Assembly (NCBI RefSeq): GCF_008365405.1
Contig: NZ_QOKV01000001.1
Span: 753,333-817,332 of the forward strand
Origin: Azospirillum brasilense
GTDB lineage: Bacteria; Pseudomonadota; Alphaproteobacteria; Azospirillales; Azospirillaceae
Direction: 5' to 3'
Length of the DNA stretch: 64,000 bases
This document shows positions 37,155 to 45,209 of this stretch, in pieces. Below the pieces are notes generated by a model. The model saw only the letters and a list, made by a program, of their open reading frames with translations, searched no databases and was not told where the DNA came from. Every line of letters starts with the position of its first letter. Within the stretch, counting starts at the first letter, position 1. The position numbers and the translations under genes were made by a program.

Positions 37155-38540
37155 TTACTCCGCCGCCGCGCGGCGGTCGGCGTCGCGCTTCAGGCGGGCG
37201 CGCTTCAACTCCTCGGCCAGCAGGAAGGCCAACTCCAGCGCCTGGCTGGCGTTCAGCCGCGGGTCGCAGGCGGTGTGGTAGCGCAGCGCCAGCTTGTGGT
37301 CGGTGATCGCCTGGGCGCCGCCCGTGCACTCCGTCACATCCTGGCCGGTCAGCTCGAAATGGACGCCGCCGGCGTGGGTGCCTTCGGCCTCGTGCACCGC
37401 GAAGAAGTCGCGCGCCTCCGACAGCACCTTCTCCACCGGGCGGGTCTTGTAGCCGCTGGAGGACTTGACGGTGTTGCCGTGCATCGGGTCGCTCGACCAG
37501 ACGACGACGCGGCCCTCGCGCTGCACCTTGCGCAGCAGGGGCGGGAACTTGTCCGCCACCTTGTCGGCGCCCATGCGGACGATCAGGGTCAGGCGGCCCG
37601 GCTCGTTGGTCGGATTCAGCAGGTCGATCAGGCGGATCAGCTCGTCCGGATCGGTGGTCGGGCCGCACTTCAGGCCGATCGGGTTCTTCACGCCGCGCAG
37701 GAACTCGACATGCGCGCCGTCGAGCTGGCGGGTGCGGTCGCCGATCCACAGCATGTGGGCCGACACGTCGTACCAGTCGCCGGTGGTGCTGTCGACGCGA
37801 GTCATCGCCTGCTCGAACGGCAGCAGCAGCGCCTCATGGCTGGTGAAGAACTCGGTCTCGCGGATCTGCGGGGTGGTCTGGGCGGTGATGCCGCAGGCCG
37901 CCATGAAGCCCAGCGTCTCGTCCAGCCGGTTGGCGATCTCGCGGAACTGCTCACCGGCGGGGGAGCGCTCGACGAAGCCCAGCGTCCACTGATGGACCTT
38001 GTGCAGGTCGGCGTAGCCGCCCTGGGAAAAGGCGCGCAGCAGGTTCAGCGTGGCGGCGGCCTGGGTGTAGGCCTGCATCATGCGCTCCGGGTCGGGAACG
38101 CGGGCGTCCGGCGTGAAGTCGAAGCCGTTGATGATGTCGCCCCGGTAGGACGGAAGCTCGACCCCCTCCAGCACCTCGGTGTCGGCGGAGCGCGGCTTGG
38201 CGAACTGCCCGGCCATGCGGCCCACCTTGACCACCGGGATGGCGGCGCCGAAGGTCAGCACCACGGCCATCTGAAGCAGGACGCGGAAGGTGTCGCGGAT
38301 GTTGTTCGGATGGAACTCCGCGAAGCTCTCCGCGCAGTCGCCGCCCTGCAGCAGGAAGGCGTTGCCGGCGGCGGCGGCGGCGAGGCTGTCCTTCAGCCGG
38401 CGCGCCTCGCCCGCGAAGACGAGTGGGGGATAGGAGGACAGGCGCTGCTCGACCGCTTCGACCTTGGACGGGTCCGGATAGGTCGGAAGCTGCTTCGCCG
38501 GCTTCGACCTCCAGCTGTCGGGGGACCAACGCTCAACCAT
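37155..38540 (-). CDS. Class II 3-deoxy-7-phosphoheptulonate (DAHP) synthase
   Basis: Condenses phosphoenolpyruvate and erythrose-4-phosphate, the first step of the shikimate pathway. At 461 residues it is of the plant/actinobacterial-type class II, not the AroG/F/H class I. Key segments: [27 protein letters not shown] (metal-binding Cys), [73 protein letters not shown] and [15 protein letters not shown]. The start is ATG 38540. It faces ampG across a 216-base divergent region. Confidence 0.96.
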   Translation of the reverse strand: MVERWSPDSWRSKPAKQLPTYPDPSKVEAVEQRLSSYPPLVFAGEARRLKDSLAAAAAGNAFLLQGGDCAESFAEFHPNNIRDTFRVLLQMAVVLTFGAAIPVVKVGRMAGQFAKPRSADTEVLEGVELPSYRGDIINGFDFTPDARVPDPERMMQAYTQAAATLNLLRAFSQGGYADLHKVHQWTLGFVERSPAGEQFREIANRLDETLGFMAACGITAQTTPQIRETEFFTSHEALLLPFEQAMTRVDSTTGDWYDVSAHMLWIGDRTRQLDGAHVEFLRGVKNPIGLKCGPTTDPDELIRLIDLLNPTNEPGRLTLIVRMGADKVADKFPPLLRKVQREGRVVVWSSDPMHGNTVKSSSGYKTRPVEKVLSEARDFFAVHEAEGTHAGGVHFELTGQDVTECTGGAQAITDHKLALRYHTACDPRLNASQALELAFLLAEELKRARLKRDADRRAAAE

Positions 38541-38756
38541 GACGCCCGCTCTTTCCTTGTGCTAAGGGTTCCCGCAGCCGGCCGGATGACAGCCGGAGGG
38601 GTACTCTGTATAGCGGTTGCCGGGAAATTTTTCCATAGTTTCGACCGCAACTTCCGCAATGGATGATGCGGCGTGGCGCCCGAAAAAGCGCGCTGGCCGG
38701 GACCTTCGGGAGCGGCCTATACAGACGGTTACGCAGGTGTGCGGAAGGGTTAACGG

Positions 38757-40106
38757 GTGAAACCATCCTCCTGGGGTCAGGCGGCCTCCGTCTATCTTGA
38801 CCGGCGCGTTCTGGCCATTCTGTTCCTCGGCTTTTCGGAAGGGCTGCCGCTGGCGTTGACCGGCTCCACCCTGTCGATCTGGCTGCGCGAGGGCGGCGTC
38901 AGCAAGACGGCCATCGGCCTGTTCGCGCTGGTCACCATGCCCTACGCGCTGAAGTTCGTCTGGGCGCCGCTGATCGACCGGCTGCGCCTGCCGGTGATGA
39001 CCCGCCTGTTCGGGCGGCGGCGCGGCTGGGCGCTGGTGGCGCAGGTCGGACTGATGGCGGCCCTGATCGGGCTGGGCAGCACCAACCCGGTCACCGACCT
39101 GTGGTGGACCGCCATACTGGCCGTGGTGGTCGCCTTCTTCTCGGCCAGCCAGGACATCGTGGTCGACGCTTACCGCGTCGAAGTGCTGGAGGAGCATCAG
39201 CAGGCTGCGGGTGCGGCCATCCTCGTGCTCGGCTACCGTTTCGGCATGCTGGCGGCGGGGGCGGGGGCCCTGTACCTCGCGGAGTTCTTCGGCTGGCACG
39301 TCGCCTACTACGTCATGGCCGGGCTGGTCGCGATCGGCATGGTGACGATCCTGCTGAACCGCGAGCCGAAGGTCGCCGACACCGCGGAGACCAAGGCGCG
39401 GGAGCAGCATGTGGCCGACTGGCTGGCCGCCCGCCCGCACCTGACCGGCTGGAAGGCGGACCTGCTGGCCTGGATCTACGGCGCCGTCGTGTCGCCCTTC
39501 GTGGAGTTCATGACGCGGCCCGCTTGGGCGGCGGTCCTGCTGTTCATCGCCTGCTACAAGCTGGGGGACGTGCTGGCGGGTGTGATGTCGGCGCCCTTCT
39601 ATGTCGATCTCGGCTTCGAGAAGACGGAGATCGCCAACGTCACCAAGCTGTTCGGCCTGTGGGCGACGATCATCGGCGGGCTGATCGGCGGCGTGCTGGT
39701 CGGGCGCATCGGCGTTCTGCGCGGGCTGCTGGTCGGCGGGCTGATGCAGATGCTGTCCAACCTCGGCTACGTCATGCTGGCGCAGGTCGGGCATGACGTG
39801 TCGGCGCTGGCGGTGACGGTGGCGCTGGAGAATGTCTGCGGCGGCATCGCGACGGCGGCCTTCGTCGCCTATCTGTCGAGCCTGTGCAACACGGCCTACA
39901 CGGCCACGCAATACGCGCTGCTCAGCAGCTTCTACAAGCTGGGCGGGGACCTGTTCGGGGCGTCGTCCGGCTGGCTGGCCGAGCGGATGGACTGGAGCAG
40001 CTTCTTCCTGCTGTCCACCGGCGGGGCGGTGCCGGGGCTGCTGGTTCTGCTGTGGCTGATGACCCGGCCAAGGCGGGACGAGGCGGTGGTGAAGGCCGGA
40101 ACGTGA
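38757..40106 (+). CDS. AmpG-like MFS permease
   Basis: A 449-residue, 12-helix major-facilitator protein. The N-terminal region, AILFLGFSEGLPLALTGSTL followed by WLREGGVSKTAIGLFALV and YALKFVWAPLIDRL, is typical of AmpG, which imports GlcNAc-anhydromuropeptides for peptidoglycan recycling. FFSASQDIVVDAYRVEVL is the second family signature. The start codon is GTG 38757. No ampD or ampC homologue is adjacent, so muropeptide transport is a family-based inference. It converges on the Mn-catalase gene. Confidence 0.88.
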   Translation: MKPSSWGQAASVYLDRRVLAILFLGFSEGLPLALTGSTLSIWLREGGVSKTAIGLFALVTMPYALKFVWAPLIDRLRLPVMTRLFGRRRGWALVAQVGLMAALIGLGSTNPVTDLWWTAILAVVVAFFSASQDIVVDAYRVEVLEEHQQAAGAAILVLGYRFGMLAAGAGALYLAEFFGWHVAYYVMAGLVAIGMVTILLNREPKVADTAETKAREQHVADWLAARPHLTGWKADLLAWIYGAVVSPFVEFMTRPAWAAVLLFIACYKLGDVLAGVMSAPFYVDLGFEKTEIANVTKLFGLWATIIGGLIGGVLVGRIGVLRGLLVGGLMQMLSNLGYVMLAQVGHDVSALAVTVALENVCGGIATAAFVAYLSSLCNTAYTATQYALLSSFYKLGGDLFGASSGWLAERMDWSSFFLLSTGGAVPGLLVLLWLMTRPRRDEAVVKAGT

Positions 40107-40124
40107 CACTTGCCCCCACCCTGA

Positions 40125-40149
40125 CCCTCCCCCGCTGGGCGGGGGAGGG
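40125..40149. terminator. GC hairpin between convergent ampG-like and Mn-catalase genes
   Basis: A perfect 11-bp stem (40125-40135 with 40139-40149, 3-base loop) in the 54-base gap between two convergent stops. It shares CCCTC-CCC...GGG-GAGGG with the inverted repeat at 37082-37131. No T tract is present. Confidence 0.55.
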
Positions 40150-40160
40150 GGATCGGGGCC

Positions 40161-41057
40161 TTACTTCACCGGGGTCATCTTGCCGGAACCGGGGCCGGCG
40201 CCGAGGTCGGCACCCGTCACCGGGTTCACGTCGGTGCGCGACATGGTGCGCTTGGCGGCCTCGTTGACGGCCTTCATCTCCTCCGCCGCCAGCCGGACCG
40301 AGGGGTTGCCATCGCCGCCGCTGACCGGGGCCTGGTCGGGGGTGACGTTCACGAACTCCCACTGCTCGCCCTGGTTCCACGGGCCGCGCATGTCGCCGTC
40401 GCCCTGGCTCATGTTGTAATACTTGTCGGTGTATTCGGGGTTGCCCGGCAGCTTGCCCGGCGGGAAGTTGTTGTCGATCGAGTAGAGCGCCTTCTCGAAC
40501 ATCTTCTGGTGGGCGACCTCGCGGGTCATCAGGAAGGTCAGCGCGTCCTTCACGCCCGGGTCGGGGGTGATGTTGATGAGGCGCTCATAGATGATCTTGG
40601 CCCGCGATTCGGCGGCGATGTTGGAGCGCAAGTCGGCGGTCGGCTCGCCGATGCTGTCGATGTAGCCGCCGGTCCAGAGCTGCCCCGCGGAGTTGGTGAG
40701 CGCCGGGCCGCCGCCGTAGAGCAGGGCCAGCGTGTGGCTGCCGTTGCCCTTGGCGATGTCGGCGTAGAGGTCGGTGACCTCCTCGGCGCCCTCGGCCAGC
40801 TTGCCCTTCACGCCCTTGGTGAGCATGGCGACGATGCTGCCGATGATCTCCAGATGGCTCAGTTCCTCGGTCGCGATGTCGATCAGCATGTCCTTGCGGC
40901 CCGGGTCCTCGTCGGAAAGGCCCTGCGTGAAGTAGCGCAAGGCCGCCGCCAACTCGCCCTGGGGGCCGCCGAACTGTTCCAGCATCAGGCTGGCCAGCTT
41001 CGGGTCCGGTTCGGCGACGCGGACCGTGTACATCAGGTTCTTGTTGTGCATGAACAT
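40161..41057 (-). CDS. Manganese catalase
   Basis: Breaks down hydrogen peroxide with a dinuclear manganese centre. About 298 residues from MFMHNKNLMYTV. Metal ligands are visible: E35 in GPQGELAAALRYF, E65 and H68 in ATEELSHLE, then Glu in AAESRAKIIYERL and His in MTREVAHQKMFEKAL. The C-terminal GDMRGPWNQGEQWEFV is typical. The frame extends to 41147, but 41057 follows a GGAGGG site and starts the conserved region; the next ATG, two codons later, is also possible. It lies next to glutathione reductase, within a redox-defence cluster. Confidence 0.93.
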   Translation of the reverse strand: MFMHNKNLMYTVRVAEPDPKLASLMLEQFGGPQGELAAALRYFTQGLSDEDPGRKDMLIDIATEELSHLEIIGSIVAMLTKGVKGKLAEGAEEVTDLYADIAKGNGSHTLALLYGGGPALTNSAGQLWTGGYIDSIGEPTADLRSNIAAESRAKIIYERLINITPDPGVKDALTFLMTREVAHQKMFEKALYSIDNNFPPGKLPGNPEYTDKYYNMSQGDGDMRGPWNQGEQWEFVNVTPDQAPVSGGDGNPSVRLAAEEMKAVNEAAKRTMSRTDVNPVTGADLGAGPGSGKMTPVK

Positions 41058-41226
41058 GCGTAGGAGCCCTCCCGCTGCCTGGATGAAGGATGGGAGGCGA
41101 CGGCTTCCGCGGGGGTGCTTGACCGCCGCCGTGAGTGCCGCCGCCATCGTCGTGTGCCCTCAACACAGGCTTCTTAGAAGCGTTCCAGGAAATCAGGCTC
41201 CTGACCTTTGGTTTTATGTCCGATCG

Positions 41227-42579
41227 TCAGGACACCTTCTCGCGCATCAGGACGAACTCTTCCGCGGTGGACGGGTGGAGGGCGATGGTGCGGTCGAAAT
41301 CTTTCTTCGTGGCGCCGCAGTTCAGGGCGATGCCCAGCCCCTGGACGATCTCCGGCGCGTCCATGCCCATCATGTGGCAGCCGAGCACGCGCTGGCTCTC
41401 GCCGTCCACGACCAGCTTCATCAGGACGCGCTCGTCGCGGCCTGACATGGTGTGTTTCATCGGGCGGAAGCCGGCCTTGTAGATGTCCACCGTTGCGTGT
41501 TTCGCCCGCGCCTCCGCCTCGGTCAGGCCGACGGTGCCGAGCGGAGGGATGGAGAAGACGGCGGTCGGGATGTTCGCGTAGCTGATGCTGGTCGGGTTGT
41601 CGTTGAACAGCGTCTCCACGAAGGCGCGCCCCTCAGCGATGGCGACGGGGGTCAGGGCCATGCGGTCGGTCACGTCGCCGACGGCGAAGATGTTGTCCAC
41701 GCTGGTGCGTGAATACTCGTCCACCCGGATCGCCCCGGCCTCGTCCAGCGCGACGCCGGCGGCCTCCAGCCCGAGGTCGCGCGTGTTCGGACGACGCCCG
41801 GTCGCCGCCATGACGAGGCCGGCGGAATGCTCCCGCCCCAGCTGGTCGGTGACGGTGAAGCCGCCGGGGCCCTCCTCGACCTTCACCGGCTGGGTGCGGG
41901 TGAGGATGGTGATGCCGCGCTTGCGCATCTCCTGCGCCAGGGCGACGCGGATGTCGTCGTCGAAGCCGTTCAGAAGCTCCTCGCCGCGGATCATGATCGT
42001 GACCTCGGCGCCCAGGCCGCGGAAGATCCCGGCGAACTCCACGGCGATGTAGCCGCCGCCCAGGATGATGACGGAGTGGGGCAGGGTGCCGAGCTGCAAC
42101 GCCTCGTTGGAGGTGACGGCGTGCTCGATCCCCGGAATCTTGGGCAGCGCCGGCCAGCCGCCGGTGGCGACCAGGATGTTCTTCGCGGTGTAGCGCTGGT
42201 TGGCGACCTCCACCGTGTGGCGGTCGATCAGCCGTCCGAAGCCGGTGTGCAGGGCGACCCCGGAGTTCTCAAGCATCTTGATGTAGATGCCGTTCAGCCG
42301 GTCGATCTCCGCGTCCTTGCGACCGATCAGCGTCGCCCAGTCGAAGGCCGGCGTGGTGGTGGACCAGCCATAGGCGCTGGAGTCCTCGAAGGCGTCGCGG
42401 AACTGGGCGGCGTAGACCAGCAGCTTCTTCGGCACGCAGCCGCGGATGACGCAGGTGCCGCCGACCCGGCTGCCTTCGCAGATGGCGACCTTGGCCCCCA
42501 TGGCCGCGGCCCGCCGGCTGGCCGCGACGCCGCCGGAGCCGGCACCGATGGTGAAAAGGTCGAAATCGAACTCGGCCAC
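41227..42579 (-). CDS. gor: Glutathione-disulfide reductase
   Basis: An FAD enzyme that reduces glutathione disulfide with NADPH. The 450 residues are typical. FAD-binding GAGSGGVAASRRAA, the redox-active disulfide GGTCVIRGCVPKKLLV, the NAD(P) motif ILGGGYIAVEFAGIFRGLGA, and the C-terminal catalytic His in IALHPSTAEEFV are present. In the NADPH-specificity segment, IMIRGEELLNGFDDD keeps the first Arg (about 198) but has Asn near 204, where glutathione reductases usually carry a second Arg. The coenzyme preference may be changed. It lies 169 bases upstream of the Mn-catalase gene on the same strand. Confidence 0.93.
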   Translation of the reverse strand: MAEFDFDLFTIGAGSGGVAASRRAAAMGAKVAICEGSRVGGTCVIRGCVPKKLLVYAAQFRDAFEDSSAYGWSTTTPAFDWATLIGRKDAEIDRLNGIYIKMLENSGVALHTGFGRLIDRHTVEVANQRYTAKNILVATGGWPALPKIPGIEHAVTSNEALQLGTLPHSVIILGGGYIAVEFAGIFRGLGAEVTIMIRGEELLNGFDDDIRVALAQEMRKRGITILTRTQPVKVEEGPGGFTVTDQLGREHSAGLVMAATGRRPNTRDLGLEAAGVALDEAGAIRVDEYSRTSVDNIFAVGDVTDRMALTPVAIAEGRAFVETLFNDNPTSISYANIPTAVFSIPPLGTVGLTEAEARAKHATVDIYKAGFRPMKHTMSGRDERVLMKLVVDGESQRVLGCHMMGMDAPEIVQGLGIALNCGATKKDFDRTIALHPSTAEEFVLMREKVS

Positions 42580-42692
42580 GGCCGTCTCCTTGCAATCCCA
42601 AGATCCGAACGGGAGGGGGGAGTGTTCCCCATTCCGCCGCCCCTGTCGAGCGTTGGAGGGCCGGCGTCGGCGTGGGCGGAGCGGGCCTTCCG

Positions 42693-43205
42693 TCAGCGCA
42701 TGACGAGTTCCTGGACCAGCACCTGCCGGATCTTCATCGCGCCGAGTTCCTTCGCGGCGGTGCGCATCACCGCATCCTTGATGTAGAAGGCGCCGTTGCG
42801 CCCACGCAGTTCGCCGGGGTCGGTGTCCAGCATCACGTTGGTCATGGCGCTGGCGATGCGCGGCCCGTAGCTTTCCACCGTCTTGGCGGGGGCGGTCGGC
42901 TCCATGTCGAGCACCACGCGGACCCGCAGCTCGCGCAGCCGGTCGCCGTCGCTCAGCGTGAAGATCATCGCCGGCAGCCGCGCGTAGTTGGCGGCGGTCC
43001 GCAGCGTATCACCGACCACACGCCCGGCCTGCGCCGTGCCGGGCTTCAGCAGGAAGGCCCCGCCGGTGCCCGCGGCGGCCAGCCCGGCCATGGTGCAGAG
43101 AAGCCCGACCACCACCCGGCGGCTCAGGCGATCCAGCGTCGAGGGGGCTGCCGTCGAGGGGCCTGCCGCAATGTTCGGCGCGTTCTGGCGGATTGTCCGG
43201 CTCAT
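42693..43205 (-). CDS. FliL-like membrane protein (orphan copy 2)
   Basis: A 170-residue protein with a membrane helix near residues 30-55 (VVVGLLCTMAGLAAAGTGGAF) and a periplasmic domain like FliL (MIFTLSDGDRLRELRVRVVLD, later GAMKIRQVLVQELVMR). It resembles the protein at 36585-37037 in domain order and in the closing KIRxVLxxxLVMR-type strand. The mature region is preceded by about 28 polar residues. No flagellar genes are adjacent. The start is ATG 43205 after a GACGAGG site. Confidence 0.65.
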   Translation of the reverse strand: MSRTIRQNAPNIAAGPSTAAPSTLDRLSRRVVVGLLCTMAGLAAAGTGGAFLLKPGTAQAGRVVGDTLRTAANYARLPAMIFTLSDGDRLRELRVRVVLDMEPTAPAKTVESYGPRIASAMTNVMLDTDPGELRGRNGAFYIKDAVMRTAAKELGAMKIRQVLVQELVMR

Positions 43206-43568
43206 GCCGACCTCGTCGCATTTCCCGGCGCCGATAGGGGGTGGCGCCTGTTCTTGAGTGCATGGTGGATGGGTAAAAGGAAGGCGTCAAATATAGGTAT
43301 TTTATACTTTTTGGCGACAGCGCATTACAGTGTGGAACTGCGCATCTCTTCTCGGCTTCTTTGTGTTTGAAATGCGCCGGATTTCGTAGCGTATTTTTGG
43401 TAAATCACCATTGCTTGCGGCGGTTGGCCGTAGCGGATGAAGCCTCTTCCACCGGAGGGCCGGGGCGTATAATGCTGGTTTCTCAATCGGATTGCCGTTC
43501 CCACGGTGGGAGCGGCCTCCGGACGTGATCGTCGCGAAGGGCAAGAGCGGGAAGACAAGGACATCGCC
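43206..43568. other. AT-rich divergent intergenic region
   Basis: About 360 bases, clearly less GC-rich than the surroundings, between a FliL-like gene and a phosphoribosyltransferase-like gene. No supported gene was found. A perfect TATAAT lies at 43469-43474, about 95 bases before the latter gene, with a poor -35 region. Confidence 0.5.
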
Positions 43569-44732
43569 ATGGACGAGACCAGGAACCAGCCGCCGGCCAG
43601 TCACGCGCCCGCCAGCCATCCGCCCGCGTCGGCCATCACCGAATGGACCGACACCTATTTCAAGCGGACCAAGGAGGCGGTCGGGAAATTCGGTGACAAG
43701 AAGGTCACCTACGCCATCTTCATGCGCCGTCCGGTGGTCTGCGCGCCGCGACTCGCCATCGAATGGCTGGAGGCGGTGGCGCGGGAACGCGGGTTCGACC
43801 TCGACATCGTCCTGAACTACCCGGAAGGGAAGTGGGTCGGTGCGGGCGAGCCGATCCTCTACATCACCGGCTCCTTCTACCATCTGGTCGACACCGAGAC
43901 GATCATCTTGCAGAAGCTCGGCCCCGCCTGCGTCGGCGCCTACAACGCCTTCACCATGTGCGCCGACCTGCCGAAGACGGCCTTCCTCGCCATGGAGGCG
44001 CGTCATTGCGCCGGCACGGAGATGGAGGAGATGATGGCCTACGCCGCCTCGGTCGGGTCGGACCGGGCGAAGCGCAAGGTCGGCGCCAAGGGCTTCATCG
44101 GCAACGCCACCGACGCCACCGCCCATTTCTTCGGCCAGAAGAAGGGCATGGGCACGATGCCGCATGCGCTGATCGGCTACGCCGGATCGACCGTGCGGGC
44201 GGCGGAGATGTTCCACGAGACCTTCCCCGAACTGCCGCTGACCGTCCTGGTCGATTATTTCGGGCGCGAGGTGACCGACGCGATGGAGGTCTGCCGCCGT
44301 TTCCCCGGCCTCGCCGCGCAGGGCAAGCTGGCGGTGCGGCTGGACACGCCGGGCGGGCGCTTCCTGGAGGGGCTGGACCCGCCGGGCTCCTACGCCGTGC
44401 TGGAGCGGCACGCCCCCCATTCCATCCGCGGCTACCGCGACGAGACGCAGCTCCGCTACCTGATCGGCACCGGCGTGTCGGCGGCGGCGATCCATTTCAT
44501 GCGCGAGAAGCTGGACGAGGCCGGTTTCCCGGCGGTGAAGATCGTCGCCAGCTCCGGCTTCGGCCCGGCCAAGTGCCGCCTGATGGCGGAGGCCAACGCC
44601 CCCGTCGACATCATCGGCACCGGCAGCTATCTGCCCGAGCGCTGGACCGAAACCTACGCCACCGCCGACATCATCGAATATGACGGCGAGAAGCGTGTGA
44701 AGGTCGGCCGCGAGTTCCTGTTCCGCAAGTAG
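43569..44732 (+). CDS. Nicotinate phosphoribosyltransferase-like protein
   Basis: A 387-residue protein of the nicotinate/quinolinate phosphoribosyltransferase fold. Segments that fit: RRPVVCAPRLAIEWLEAV, YITGSFYHLVDTETIILQKL, the strand-loop GAKGFIGNATDATAHFFGQ, KGMGTMPHALIGYAG, and the phosphate-binding end IKIVASSGFGP-like region with PVDIIGTGSYLPE. It would salvage nicotinate to NAMN for NAD, but quinolinate-type or other base specificity cannot be excluded. ATG 43569 is preferred over an upstream in-frame start at 43506. A rho-independent terminator follows. Confidence 0.7.
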   Translation: MDETRNQPPASHAPASHPPASAITEWTDTYFKRTKEAVGKFGDKKVTYAIFMRRPVVCAPRLAIEWLEAVARERGFDLDIVLNYPEGKWVGAGEPILYITGSFYHLVDTETIILQKLGPACVGAYNAFTMCADLPKTAFLAMEARHCAGTEMEEMMAYAASVGSDRAKRKVGAKGFIGNATDATAHFFGQKKGMGTMPHALIGYAGSTVRAAEMFHETFPELPLTVLVDYFGREVTDAMEVCRRFPGLAAQGKLAVRLDTPGGRFLEGLDPPGSYAVLERHAPHSIRGYRDETQLRYLIGTGVSAAAIHFMREKLDEAGFPAVKIVASSGFGPAKCRLMAEANAPVDIIGTGSYLPERWTETYATADIIEYDGEKRVKVGREFLFRK

Positions 44733-44752
44733 CATCGTCGTTTCGCAAGAAG

Positions 44753-44788
44753 AAAGCCCCTCCGCCGGCCGTGCCGCGGAGGGGCTTT
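44753..44788. terminator. Rho-independent terminator
   Basis: A perfect 13-bp stem (44753-44765 with 44776-44788) starting AAAGCCCC and ending GGGGCTTT, in the gap between convergent genes; usable from both sides. Confidence 0.88.
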
Positions 44789-44793
44789 TGCGT

Positions 44794-45138
44794 TCAGCGG
44801 GTCAGCACCATCACAAGCCGTTCGACCGGCGTGTCGTTGACGAGGTGCGACTCGACAATTTCGTCGATGTCCTCGGGCGTTTCCGGGCGGTACCACAGGC
44901 CCTCCGGATAGACCACCATCAGCGGCCCGGCGGAGCAGAAGCCGAGGCAGCCGGTCCAAGCCATGCCGACGCCCAGCAATCCCTTGGCCTGGATGCGCTG
45001 GCCGAGCTGTTCCCACAGCGGGTGGGCGTTCTTCGCCGCGCAGCTCCCACGCGGATGGCCGGGCGGGCGCTGCTGGGAGCAACAGAAAACGTGGTGGCGG
45101 AACACTTGTGGCAGATCGAGGGGCATCAAAGGCTCCAT
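44794..45138 (-). CDS. Thioredoxin-like [2Fe-2S] ferredoxin
   Basis: A 114-residue protein with the cysteine pattern of thioredoxin-like ferredoxins: C-x12-C in the first half (CSQQRPPGHPRGSC) and C-x3-C after GMAWTG (CLGFC). The flanks are typical: HHVFCC at the start, SAGPLMVVYPEGLWY and a C-terminal helix beginning ETPEDIDEIVESHL. It carries one [2Fe-2S] cluster for electron transfer. Partners are unknown. It is the first of three same-strand genes running to 47281, with egtB upstream and a 71-base gap. Confidence 0.87.
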   Translation of the reverse strand: MEPLMPLDLPQVFRHHVFCCSQQRPPGHPRGSCAAKNAHPLWEQLGQRIQAKGLLGVGMAWTGCLGFCSAGPLMVVYPEGLWYRPETPEDIDEIVESHLVNDTPVERLVMVLTR

Positions 45139-45209
45139 AGGCCATAATTTAATTATGGTTATAGAGCCTGCTGCGGTGCAGCGCCACCATTTGAAACGAT
45201 TCCAATGTC

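Noticed and set aside
43325..43570. An 81-codon minus-strand frame in the AT-rich gap upstream of the phosphoribosyltransferase-like gene
   Set aside because: No ribosome site, no recognisable features, and it runs into the promoter region of the divergent gene.
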